The translations under genes were made by a program, and so were the position numbers. The notes under the pieces were generated by a model, which worked only from the letters and a program-made list of their open reading frames with translations, was not told where the DNA came from and did not search any database. 64,000 nucleotides of DNA from Phyllobacterium lublinensis (GTDB taxonomy: Bacteria > Pseudomonadota > Alphaproteobacteria > Rhizobiales > Rhizobiaceae). Of this stretch, positions 56,652 to 64,000 are shown one piece after another. Positions within the stretch are counted from its first letter, which is position 1. Every line of letters starts with the position of its first letter. The DNA lies in NCBI RefSeq assembly GCF_020164435.1, contig NZ_JAIUDQ010000013.1, positions 62,001-126,000 on the forward strand. Reading direction: 5' to 3'.

Positions 56652-57736
56652 GCCGGGATTGGCTTCGCTGCCCAGTCCGCTACGTCACAATCGCGCAACG
56701 CCGCGATCGTTGTGATGCTGTCGCGCATGAGCGCTGCGGATAGACCCTTGACGATCTCACCCGCCAAACCGGGGCCATGATAGATCATGCTGGTGTAGAG
56801 TTGCACCAGATCGGCCCCGGCCCGAATTTTTGCGATGGCGGTTGCTGCGCTGTCGATGCCGCCAACCCCGATGAGTGGCAACTCAGGGCCGACACGCTGG
56901 CGTATCTTTGCCAGCACGATTGTCGAGCGCTCGAACAGGGGCGCCCCGGAAAGGCCACCATTTTCCCCGCCATTTCGCTGGCTCTTGAGGCCGGTGCGGG
57001 AGAGTGTTGTGTTAGAGATGATCAAACCGTCAAGTGGGTGCAGAGCGACCTCTGCAGCGATATCGTCAAGGCTCGATTCCGTCAGATCCGGTGCGATCTT
57101 GAGAAAGACCGGACGCCGGACACCAGGCTGTGCATCTCGTGCCTCCATCACTGCGCCGAGCAGCTCCTTCAGGTTGTCGCGCGCCTGGAGGTCGCGAAGT
57201 CCCGGGGTGTTCGGGGAGGAGATGTTGACGGTGAAGTAGCTCGCCAAAGCATGGAATTTCCGGATGCCTGCCGCGTAGTCGGCAACGCGATTGGTGGCGT
57301 CCTTGTTGGCGCCGATATTCACGCCCACGATGCCTGCATGCGAACGCCGTTCCGTCAGTCGGCGAAACGCGGACTCATGGCCCTGGTTGTTGAACCCAAG
57401 CCGGTTGATGACCGCCTTGTCATCGACCAGGCGGAAAATACGCGGCTTTGGGTTGCCGGATTGGGCCAGAGGAGTGAGCGTCCCGACTTCGGCGAAGCCA
57501 AAGCCGAGCTTGAGCAGCGCGTCCGGTACCTCGGCATTCTTGTCATAACCCGCGGCCATACCAAGTGGATTGGGAAAACTGAGGCCCGCAACCGTAACGC
57601 GCAGTGCCGGATCGTTGATCGGCACGCATGCTGGCACCAGGCCAGTTTTTAACGCCTTGATCGAAAGTGCATGGGCATCTTCCGGCTCCAACGAGAACAG
57701 CATCTTGCGGCCGATCGACTGGAATAATCCGCTCAT
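56648..57736 (-). CDS. pyrD: Dihydroorotate dehydrogenase (quinone), class 2
   Basis: A 362-residue membrane-associated flavoenzyme of pyrimidine synthesis. It has NPLGMAAGYDKNAEVPDALL, the catalytic Ser in TVNISSPNTPGLRDLQ, IISNTTLSRTG, LSGAPLFERS and LIGVGGIDSAATAI. The N-terminal helix (FQSIGRKMLFSLEPEDAH) is the membrane-contact extension of class 2 enzymes. It follows the DUF952 gene with a four-base overlap. Confidence 0.94.
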   Translation of the reverse strand: MSGLFQSIGRKMLFSLEPEDAHALSIKALKTGLVPACVPINDPALRVTVAGLSFPNPLGMAAGYDKNAEVPDALLKLGFGFAEVGTLTPLAQSGNPKPRIFRLVDDKAVINRLGFNNQGHESAFRRLTERRSHAGIVGVNIGANKDATNRVADYAAGIRKFHALASYFTVNISSPNTPGLRDLQARDNLKELLGAVMEARDAQPGVRRPVFLKIAPDLTESSLDDIAAEVALHPLDGLIISNTTLSRTGLKSQRNGGENGGLSGAPLFERSTIVLAKIRQRVGPELPLIGVGGIDSAATAIAKIRAGADLVQLYTSMIYHGPGLAGEIVKGLSAALMRDSITTIAALRDCDVADWAAKPIPA

Positions 57737-58080
57737 GCCGTCATCTCCGGAAAATCATGTTTGCCGTCCTTGCCGAGCGGCAATGGTTTCACCCAGCGTA
57801 CGGCGGCGAGCGGTAAGGACGCATAGAGATGCGGGAAGAGCTCGCCGCCACGCGAGACTTCGTATATCAGCGCGTCGCCAAGCCGATCCGTTTCAACGGC
57901 AACAAGCAGGAGATCGTCCTGACCAGCAAAATGTTTTGCGGCGGTTTCTACTGCCTGGGCAGCAGTCGAAAAATGAATGTAGCCATCGGCCAGATCGATG
58001 GGTGCGCCCTCAAACACGCCGCTGGCCTCGGCGGCCTGCCAGAGCGGGCGGGATGCGATCTTGTAAATCAGCTGGGTCAT
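57733..58080 (-). CDS. DUF952 family protein
   Basis: 115 residues: IYKIASRPLWQAAEASGVF, DLADGYIHFSTAAQAVETA, ESAAKHFAG-like and YEVSRGGELFPHLYASLPL. This matches DUF952, a small alpha/beta family resembling ADP-ribosyltransferase-related proteins but without a known role. It is translationally coupled to pyrD. Confidence 0.85.
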   Translation of the reverse strand: MTQLIYKIASRPLWQAAEASGVFEGAPIDLADGYIHFSTAAQAVETAAKHFAGQDDLLLVAVETDRLGDALIYEVSRGGELFPHLYASLPLAAVRWVKPLPLGKDGKHDFPEMTA

Positions 58081-58216
58081 GAGCGTTGTACTAGACGCAA
58101 AACTGTGAAGCGAAAAGTGCAGAGTGGCAAGGGTAACAGAAATCTCACGCTACTCCAGATTTTCGGCGTAATATTTCGCCAAACTCGTGCAACGCCACAA
58201 CGTTGGAGGTTCTTCC

Positions 58217-58660
58217 ATGTCACCACGAACACGCACTCTGCTGGCTGCTCTCGCGGCTGGGTCCCTGTGGTCGTTTACCGCGCTGGCGCAGGAGACAACG
58301 ACCTACACGTTGGAAAAAACAGGCGACGGCTATGTCCGCATGAACAACAGGACGGGCGAAATGTCGATCTGCCAGGAGAGATCAGGACAACTCATATGCA
58401 AACTCGCGGCTGAAGAGCGGACGGCCTATGAAGAAGATATTGCCGACCTTAAAGCGCGTGTCACCACGCTTGAGCAGACGGTGGCCAGCATGGGCAAAAT
58501 TCCGCCCGTGGTTCGCGACGCACTGCCATCCGACGAGGAGTTCGAAAAAGGGCTCAGCTATATGGAAAAGTTCATGCGCCGCTTCATGGGGATTGCGAAG
58601 GAATTCGACAAGGACGGCGGCGAAACCAAGCCGGAGCAGCCTACGCCGCAAAAGACTTGA
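58217..58660 (+). CDS. Secreted small protein of unknown function
   Basis: 147 residues with signal peptide (LLAALAAGSLWSFTALAQE), a beta-like repeat of YTLEKTGDGYVRMNNRTGEM and CQERSGQLICKL (two Cys), then a coiled coil (IADLKARVTTLEQTVASMG) and a helical tail (YMEKFMRRFMGI). GGAGG precedes the ATG at 58217. It resembles rhizobial periplasmic proteins with no assigned role. Confidence 0.75.
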   Translation: MSPRTRTLLAALAAGSLWSFTALAQETTTYTLEKTGDGYVRMNNRTGEMSICQERSGQLICKLAAEERTAYEEDIADLKARVTTLEQTVASMGKIPPVVRDALPSDEEFEKGLSYMEKFMRRFMGIAKEFDKDGGETKPEQPTPQKT

Positions 58661-58783
58661 TGCTCAGTCGCCAATGTCAGGAAAGTGGCAGGAGCTTCGC
58701 CTGCAATTGGGTAGTTTGTTCTTGATTTGTTCGAAAATATGGTAGACTTTAGTCGCTCTCAATTTTGTCTTTGGAGCGGTAAA

Positions 58784-59227
58784 ATGATTGCAGTGCCAAC
58801 ACTGATTGGAGAAGTGTCGATCAGACTTTTCGTCCGCCATGGTGACCAGCAGAAAGCTCTGGATTTTTACGAGAATGTCTTCGGCGCCAGGGTTGTCGGC
58901 CGCCCATATCTACATAATGGCGAGTTGATTGCCGCCGAGATGCGCATGGGCGCATCGATGGTGATGATAGTCGGTGCAAATCCGAGGCGCGATGCGGACG
59001 CGTCGCTCGGTGGTCCAAGATCAATTCATGCCATTGGAGCAACACCCGTCATGCTGGACATTCATGTCGATGACGTCGATCGCGTGATGCACCATGCAGT
59101 TGCCGAAGGCGGACGTCTGCGCAACGAGGTGGAAACTCTGGAGGGCGGCGACCGTGCCGGTGTGCTGACTGATCCGTTCGGGCACTTGTGGGTCGTCAAG
59201 TCGCAGCACAAACATCTCGCGGCGTAG
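58784..59227 (+). CDS. VOC/PhnB-like glyoxalase-fold protein
   Basis: 147 residues: VSIRLFVRHGDQQKALDFY, ENVFGARVVGRPYLHNGEL, a middle strand VMLDIHVDDVDRVMHHAVA, and the end GDRAGVLTDPFGHLWVV. This is the PhnB-like branch of VOC proteins, many of which lack known chemistry. ATG 58784 is preceded by GGAG; the frame upstream is unlike the family. Confidence 0.85.
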   Translation: MIAVPTLIGEVSIRLFVRHGDQQKALDFYENVFGARVVGRPYLHNGELIAAEMRMGASMVMIVGANPRRDADASLGGPRSIHAIGATPVMLDIHVDDVDRVMHHAVAEGGRLRNEVETLEGGDRAGVLTDPFGHLWVVKSQHKHLAA

Positions 59228-59228
59228 C

Positions 59229-59260
59229 AAAAGTAACCGGCCGGGATGTCGGCCGGTTAC
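59229..59260 (-). terminator. Terminator between convergent VOC and iminopeptidase genes
   Basis: A perfect 10-base stem (GTAACCGGCC, complement at 59251-59260) with an eight-base loop, followed on the minus strand by four T. It ends the iminopeptidase transcript and may also stop the VOC gene. Confidence 0.75.
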
Positions 59261-59270
59261 GGATAAACTG

Positions 59271-60221
59271 TCACGCAGCAAATCGCTTGGTTGCTGCGAC
59301 GAGTTCATGGACAATACCGGGTTCGCTGACAGCGTGCCCAGCGTCTTCGACGATCCGCAAATCAGCTTCTGGCCACACTTTTTTCAGATGCCATGCATTG
59401 AGCAAAGGTGTGCACATGTCATAGCGGCCATGGACGATGATGCCAGGAATATCGCGAATCAGGTGCGCATTGCGCAACAACTGGTCGTCGGTGTCGAAAA
59501 AGCCCCGGTTCTGGAAGTAGTGGCATTCGATCCGGGCGAAGGCGATGGCGAAATGATCACTGCCGAAAGCCTCTTCTCGTGCCGGGTCCGGAAGCAGGGA
59601 GAGCGCTGATCCTTCCCAACGTGCCCACAGTTTGGCAGCGGCCATGCGTACACTCGGATCAGGATCCGTCAGGCGTTTGTAATAGGCAGCCACCATGTCG
59701 CCGCGTTCATCCTCAGGAATATGGGCTTGGTAGGCTTCAAAACGATCGGGATAAATGATACTTGCACCGTTCGAATAGAACCACTCGATCTCAAAACGCC
59801 TTATCATGAAGATGCCGCGCAGGATCAGTTCCGTCACCTTTTCAGGATGTGTTTGCGCATAGGCCAGCCCCAGCGTTGAGCCCCAGGATCCACCGAAGAC
59901 CTGCCATTTCTCGATGCCGAGATGGTTGCGGATGCGCTCCATGTCGGCGACCAAGTCCCAGGTCGTGTTTTCATCCAGTTCGGCATGCGGCGTAGATTTC
60001 CCGCAGCCGCGTTGATCGAAGAGGATGATGCGGTAGCGCTCGGGATCATGCAGGCGACGCATGATCGGATTTATTCCACCTCCTGGTCCTCCATGGATCA
60101 TAATCACGGGTTTACCATCCGGATTGCCGCATTCCTCCAGATGAATGCTGTGCAACTCAGACACTTCAAGCATCTGTTCAGAATAAGGCTGGTTCTCAGG
60201 GTAAAGAGTATTTGTAATCAT
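59271..60221 (-). CDS. pip: Proline iminopeptidase
   Basis: A 316-residue alpha/beta hydrolase that removes N-terminal proline from peptides in the cytosol. It has MIHGGPGGGINPIMRR (oxyanion region), FDQRGCGKSTPHAE, the nucleophile Ser in GGSWGSTLGLAYAQ (about 108), FMIRRFEIEWFY, the Asp in GRYDMCTP and the His in DAGHAVSE. ATG 60221 is preceded by GTGGGA; a TTG at 60236 is the alternative. Confidence 0.93.
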   Translation of the reverse strand: MITNTLYPENQPYSEQMLEVSELHSIHLEECGNPDGKPVIMIHGGPGGGINPIMRRLHDPERYRIILFDQRGCGKSTPHAELDENTTWDLVADMERIRNHLGIEKWQVFGGSWGSTLGLAYAQTHPEKVTELILRGIFMIRRFEIEWFYSNGASIIYPDRFEAYQAHIPEDERGDMVAAYYKRLTDPDPSVRMAAAKLWARWEGSALSLLPDPAREEAFGSDHFAIAFARIECHYFQNRGFFDTDDQLLRNAHLIRDIPGIIVHGRYDMCTPLLNAWHLKKVWPEADLRIVEDAGHAVSEPGIVHELVAATKRFAA

Positions 60222-60335
60222 GCATCCCACTTTCAATAATTATCCCCACAACAAATAATCGCTCGGGAATACGGTTTTGCCAAGGCAATTGAACGAGCTA
60301 GCCTTTACGTATGCACTTCCATTGCTCGGTAAAAC

Positions 60336-60368
60336 TTTGACGCGTGTCAAAATTCTCTTGATATATCA
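60336..60368. promoter_or_regulatory. Two dyads upstream of the LuxR-type regulator gene
   Basis: TTTGAC-GCGT-GTCAAA (60336-60351) and the palindrome TGATATATCA (60359-60368) lie 80-113 bases before the regulator start. Either could be an operator; neither matches the shared operator at 22228 or 30341. Confidence 0.35.
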
Positions 60369-60448
60369 GGAAAATTAGATTTAGTCGTTAGGATTAGGGC
60401 TTTTGGATAATGACCGCTGCAATTTCAGCACATAAGGACTTTTGATTG

Positions 60449-61093
60449 ATGAAATATAAATTTGTAGTTGTGGATGATCATCCGTTATTTCGAGGGGCGT
60501 TGAAATTGGCGCTCTCCGCCTCGAAGAAAAATGTTGAAATTGTTGAAGTTGGTGACTTGGAGAATGCCAAACGCTTGATCCAGGACGCTACCGATATTGA
60601 TCTTGTTCTTCTCGACCTTTCCCTGAATGGCGTTGGTGGGTTGACTGGACTCATCGCATTGCGAGCAATACAACCGGCCGTTCCAATTGCGATCGTATCG
60701 GCCACGGATGATGCCGTGACAATTCGCGCGGCCTTGGCTCTTGGTGCATCAGGTTTCATTCCCAAATCGTCGGGGCCAGAAACAATTCAGAATGCTGTCC
60801 AGACCATTCTCGACGGTGGTGTCTGGTCTCCACTACGGCCCGACGACGAGGTCGAGCTAGATCCGGAATTGGTCGAGTTAATTCGCTCCATGCGCAGGCT
60901 GACGCCGCAGCAGGGGCGAGTGCTTGGCATGATGGCGGACGGCATGTTGAACAAACAGATCGCCCACGAGCTCAACGTATCGGAAGCGACGGTCAAAGCA
61001 CATGTTTCCGCTGTGCTTTTTAAGCTTGGAGTGGAAAGTCGCACCCAAGCGGTCATTCGGCTGGCGCGCTTCAAAGAGGATGTCCAACCCTGA
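60449..61093 (+). CDS. LuxR/NarL-type response regulator (CrbR-like)
   Basis: 214 residues. The receiver has the DDHP acidic pair (VVVDDHPLFRGALK), phospho-acceptor Asp in LVLLDLSLNGVGG (about 55) and Lys in GFIPKSSG (about 104). The DNA-binding domain has LTPQQGRVLGMMADGMLNKQ and IAHELNVSEATVKAHVSAVL. It is convergent with a symporter-fused hybrid kinase, its probable partner. This pairing fits CrbS/CrbR, which controls acetate use in other proteobacteria; the target here is not shown. Surroundings are AT-rich. Confidence 0.88.
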   Translation: MKYKFVVVDDHPLFRGALKLALSASKKNVEIVEVGDLENAKRLIQDATDIDLVLLDLSLNGVGGLTGLIALRAIQPAVPIAIVSATDDAVTIRAALALGASGFIPKSSGPETIQNAVQTILDGGVWSPLRPDDEVELDPELVELIRSMRRLTPQQGRVLGMMADGMLNKQIAHELNVSEATVKAHVSAVLFKLGVESRTQAVIRLARFKEDVQP

Positions 61094-61112
61094 AGCCCTA
61101 TCCGCTTGATAT

Positions 61113-64000
61113 TTACTCTGCCGCCATTGCCTGACGAAAATGGGACAGCAGAGCGCGTAACATGGCGGGGCGGACCGGCTTGCTGATAATTGAAACGTCT
61201 TCAGCAAAGGCGCGTGCGCGCACCTGGTCCGAACGGTCGGCGGTGACCAATGCAGCCCCTATGTGATAGTCGAACTGAGAGCGGGCGTAGCCAATGAGAT
61301 CGAGCCCATTTTCATTGTCGAGATCATAGTCCATCAGCAGGACGTCCGGAACCGTGCCGTTTTCCATGCAGTAGGACCGGAACGTGCGGGCACTGCCAAA
61401 GGTGGTGACCTTGCATCCCCAGTTTGTCAGCAATTCCTGCATGCCGGCGAGCGATAGTTCGTTGTCGTCTATGCAAATAATTTTGAGCCCGGCAAGCACA
61501 TCGGCCGATTTCACTTCGCGGTGCTCCTCAAAAACCTGAGCGGGTGGCGCATTCGATACGGGCAAAGTGACCGTAAAAACAGACCCCTTGCCGATCGTCG
61601 AGCTGACGCCAATTGAGAGGTCCAGAATTTTTGCGATGCGTTCGACAATGGAAAGTCCCAATCCATGGCCTTCCGAGACCTTCATACCCTCCGACAGGCG
61701 CGTGAACTCACGGAAAATATCATCGAGCTTCGATTTTGGCATGCCAATGCCGGTGTCGCAAACCTGCAATTCGATCGACGTGCCGCGTCGGCGTATTCCA
61801 ACCAATATCTTGCCCGACCTGGAATATTTGATGGCGTTGGACACCAGGTTCTGGATGAGCCGCCTGAGAAGGTTGCGATCAGTCTTCACCACGACAGAAC
61901 TCTTGAGGATGGATAACCTCAGACCCTTCTCCTCGGCGATCGGCGCGAAATCCCTGGTAATGTCCTGTAGCACCGCATCAAGACGGAAATGCGAGATGAC
62001 GGGCTTTAGTGCGCCCGTATCCAGTCGCGATATATCCAGTAAGGCGCTGATGATTGACTCGACGGCTTCCAGCGATGAGTCGACGTTGTTGACGAGTTCT
62101 TTTTCGCGCGAGTTGCCAAGTCGTTCCATTAACGAGGATGAGTATAGCCGCGCCGCGTTGAGAGGTTGAAGAATGTCGTGTCCGGCGTCGGCAAGGAATC
62201 GCGTCTTGCCAATATTCGCATCTTCCGCGCGTTGTTGCGCCTTCGCCAGCTGTTGATTGGCGAGGGTGAGCTCTGTCGTTCGCTCGCGCACGCGCATCTC
62301 GAGTGACTCATTGATCTGGCGCAACAAATTGTCGGCCGCGACGGCGCTCGTCACGTCTGTGAGAGTGGTCACGAGGCCCCCGTCCGGCATGGAGTTGGAA
62401 CGGATTTCGATTGTTTGGCCGGTCTTGTTCAACCTGATCCGCCAAGGTTCAACATGGCTGGTAAACTGCTCCACAAACTGGTTATCACGGAATTCGAGCA
62501 GGTCACCTCGCTCGAACAGGCACGCGACGATGCGGTCCAGCGACGCCCCCATACGCTGCAGTTCTTCGGGCAGATCCAGCATGAGTCGAAATTGCGTGTT
62601 CCAGCAGCTGAGCCGGTAGTTCGGATCGAAAACGCTGATACCCTGATCCATCTGATCCAGTGCGGTCTGCAGCAGGTGCCGGTTCTGCGCAAGCGCGCCT
62701 GTTACATGATCCAGCAATATTTGTGCCCGGCGTTGGGCATTACCGGTCGGCCCCATCGCAAGCGAGAGGATCATCCGCGCCGATGGCGAGCCGACGATGC
62801 CTGAAAGCAATTGTTCAGCGAAGTGGACGGTCTTGAAATCGGCGGGTTGCCCCCCTTCGAGGACTATGTTTTCCTGGGTGTGAAAAGCTTTGAACGCGTA
62901 GTCGGCCTGTTCGGCGCCGATATAGTTCGAAATGGCCGTCTTCAGCTGGTCCACCGTGACGCTGGGCTGAAGACTGCCGATCACGCTGGTCGAGAGCCCA
63001 TTCTCAGCAATGAAGACAGAAGCTTGTATGCGTTCCAGAGGGGTTGCGCTGCGTGACAAGGACCCCGCGATGAAAAGCGCTACATTGGCCGCAAGGCTCC
63101 ACACAAGCCCGTTGACATAGCCGCTGGCATCCAGACCGAAAAGCGCATGAGGGCGAAGCGCAAGAATTCCGAATGGACCGTTGATGAGCAGTGGCGACGC
63201 CTCACCGGCAATGGTGGGCAGTACCATGGTGTAGGCCCAGACGCTGAAACCCGCCAGCATTCCCCAACGTGCACCGCGTGCCGTGCCGCCCCGCCACGCC
63301 AAAGCCCCGAGAAACGGCGGAAGCAGTTGCATCATCGCAATTGCTGACACCAGGGCGAGAGAAGCAAAGTCGACGTGTACCTGGATCGTGAATTGATATG
63401 CAAAGGCTGTGATGAGAATCGCCGCTACAATCCCGCTCCGCAGATTTGCGATCGTATGGGTAAAGTCCCTGGATTCGTTAAGTGTTGCCGTTGCCGTCCT
63501 TCTCAGGAGAAGCGGCAGCACGAGATCATTCGAAATCATGATCGAAAGCAGATATGACGGGAAGAACACCATGGTCGTCGCCGCCGATAATCCGCCGAGA
63601 AAGGCGATCAGGCCAAGCCAGTAATGGCCCGCCGCAAGTGGCACGGACATGAAGTAAAAGTCAGCTGGTGCATGATGTTCCAGGAACGACGGCCCCAGCT
63701 GTGCAAGAGGAAGAACAAAGACACCGCCGGCGAGCAGCAGAAGCGGAACGAGCCACCTCATTAAGGTCAGTTCGTCTTTGACCCTGTTCTCGACGACAAG
63801 GAGATGAAACTGGCTCGGCAGCAGCAGGACCGACGCAGCTCCGATCGCAACCAGTGCGAAGAGATTGCCCGGAGAAAATGGCCTGGGATCGATTTCAAGG
63901 TTTAGTTGCAGGCCTTTCAATCCATTGAGGGTCTCGACCGAAGGCACTTCAAAAAAGAAGACTACGGCAAGGCCTATCAAGATGAAAATGGCGAGCTTGA
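61113..64000 (-). CDS. Symporter-fused hybrid sensor histidine kinase (CrbS/NahK-like), cut by right edge
   Basis: At least 961 residues; the frame stays open to the edge, so the N-terminus is missing. The first 330 or so residues are membrane helices of the sodium:solute symporter (PutP) type. A PAS-like part (ISVFDPNYRLSCWNTQFRLML) and coiled coil follow, then His kinase with FLADAGHDILQPLNAARLY, HATPase (LVSNAIKYSRSGK, GHGLGLSIVERI) and a C-terminal receiver with the phospho-Asp in VLLMDYDLDNENGLDL. It may sense a transported solute and relay to the neighbouring regulator. Confidence 0.9.
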   Translation of the reverse strand, partial: KLAIFILIGLAVVFFFEVPSVETLNGLKGLQLNLEIDPRPFSPGNLFALVAIGAASVLLLPSQFHLLVVENRVKDELTLMRWLVPLLLLAGGVFVLPLAQLGPSFLEHHAPADFYFMSVPLAAGHYWLGLIAFLGGLSAATTMVFFPSYLLSIMISNDLVLPLLLRRTATATLNESRDFTHTIANLRSGIVAAILITAFAYQFTIQVHVDFASLALVSAIAMMQLLPPFLGALAWRGGTARGARWGMLAGFSVWAYTMVLPTIAGEASPLLINGPFGILALRPHALFGLDASGYVNGLVWSLAANVALFIAGSLSRSATPLERIQASVFIAENGLSTSVIGSLQPSVTVDQLKTAISNYIGAEQADYAFKAFHTQENIVLEGGQPADFKTVHFAEQLLSGIVGSPSARMILSLAMGPTGNAQRRAQILLDHVTGALAQNRHLLQTALDQMDQGISVFDPNYRLSCWNTQFRLMLDLPEELQRMGASLDRIVACLFERGDLLEFRDNQFVEQFTSHVEPWRIRLNKTGQTIEIRSNSMPDGGLVTTLTDVTSAVAADNLLRQINESLEMRVRERTTELTLANQQLAKAQQRAEDANIGKTRFLADAGHDILQPLNAARLYSSSLMERLGNSREKELVNNVDSSLEAVESIISALLDISRLDTGALKPVISHFRLDAVLQDITRDFAPIAEEKGLRLSILKSSVVVKTDRNLLRRLIQNLVSNAIKYSRSGKILVGIRRRGTSIELQVCDTGIGMPKSKLDDIFREFTRLSEGMKVSEGHGLGLSIVERIAKILDLSIGVSSTIGKGSVFTVTLPVSNAPPAQVFEEHREVKSADVLAGLKIICIDDNELSLAGMQELLTNWGCKVTTFGSARTFRSYCMENGTVPDVLLMDYDLDNENGLDLIGYARSQFDYHIGAALVTADRSDQVRARAFAEDVSIISKPVRPAMLRALLSHFRQAMAAE

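Noticed and set aside
1-64000. CRISPR arrays, insertion sequences, prophage or attachment sites
   Set aside because: No regularly spaced repeats, transposase or integrase genes, or phage structural genes were seen on either strand.

Overview
The window looks like chromosome of an alphaproteobacterium of the order Hyphomicrobiales (Rhizobiales), closest in flavour to Phyllobacterium/Mesorhizobium. The pointers are the cell-cycle regulator GcrA, a PodJ-type polarity factor, a class I lysyl-tRNA synthetase, a SAM-II riboswitch in front of metZ, a PhoR kinase, TIGR02186, DUF6460 and DUF952 proteins, and a double-length dCTP deaminase. The assignment rests on gene content only; no database search was possible. 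No insertion sequence, prophage or CRISPR array is visible. Both window edges cut a gene.

1-9 kb (accessory, regulatory): a secreted ankyrin-repeat/cytochrome c fusion cut by the left edge; a GC-rich metallo-beta-lactamase-fold hydrolase divergent from a cassette of an Rrf2 Fe-S regulator, a FixJ-like response regulator, a one-domain receiver and a soluble histidine kinase; then an EmrAB-type drug efflux pair with its divergent TetR repressor and two matching operator palindromes.

9-17 kb: a GntR-controlled sugar-type ABC importer (GntR, binding protein, ATPase, two permeases), with an operator dyad before gntR and a hairpin between the binding protein and the ATPase; a small HTH protein, a Tat-signal hypothetical, an amino-acid-type binding protein and tRNA-Thr(CGT).

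17-30 kb: a form II coxSLM molybdenum hydroxylase, a nitronate monooxygenase, a membrane protein coupled to a TPR methyltransferase, a TIGR02186/TauE pair, and podJ.

30-37 kb: a compact fatty-acid beta-oxidation operon (two acyl-CoA dehydrogenases, thiolase, FadB/J-type bifunctional enzyme) ending in a clear terminator. A palindrome in front of it has a near copy in front of the nitronate monooxygenase gene, suggesting one regulator for both.

37-47 kb: a LexA-like S24 regulator with a probably inactive nuclease-fold protein, a VOC protein, lysK, a binding protein, a membrane glycosyltransferase overlapping ppk2 tail to tail, phoR and gcrA.

47-60 kb: argD-argF-hslO, a small membrane gene with apaG, a YjbR-family gene, metZ with its SAM-II riboswitch, dcd, tRNA-Gly(CCC), small envelope proteins, a MATE transporter, pyrD and a proline iminopeptidase. 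The gcrA-argD gap carries a cluster of GANTC (CcrM) sites, one inside a sigma70-like promoter that is followed at once by a terminator-like hairpin.

60-64 kb: a LuxR-type response regulator convergent with a symporter-fused hybrid histidine kinase (CrbS/CrbR-like), cut by the right edge.

The strongest candidates for new biology are the ankyrin-cytochrome fusion, the Rrf2/two-receiver/soluble-kinase cassette, the shared beta-oxidation operator, the SAM-II leader with two overlapping terminator hairpins, and the GANTC-bearing promoter and hairpin between gcrA and argD.
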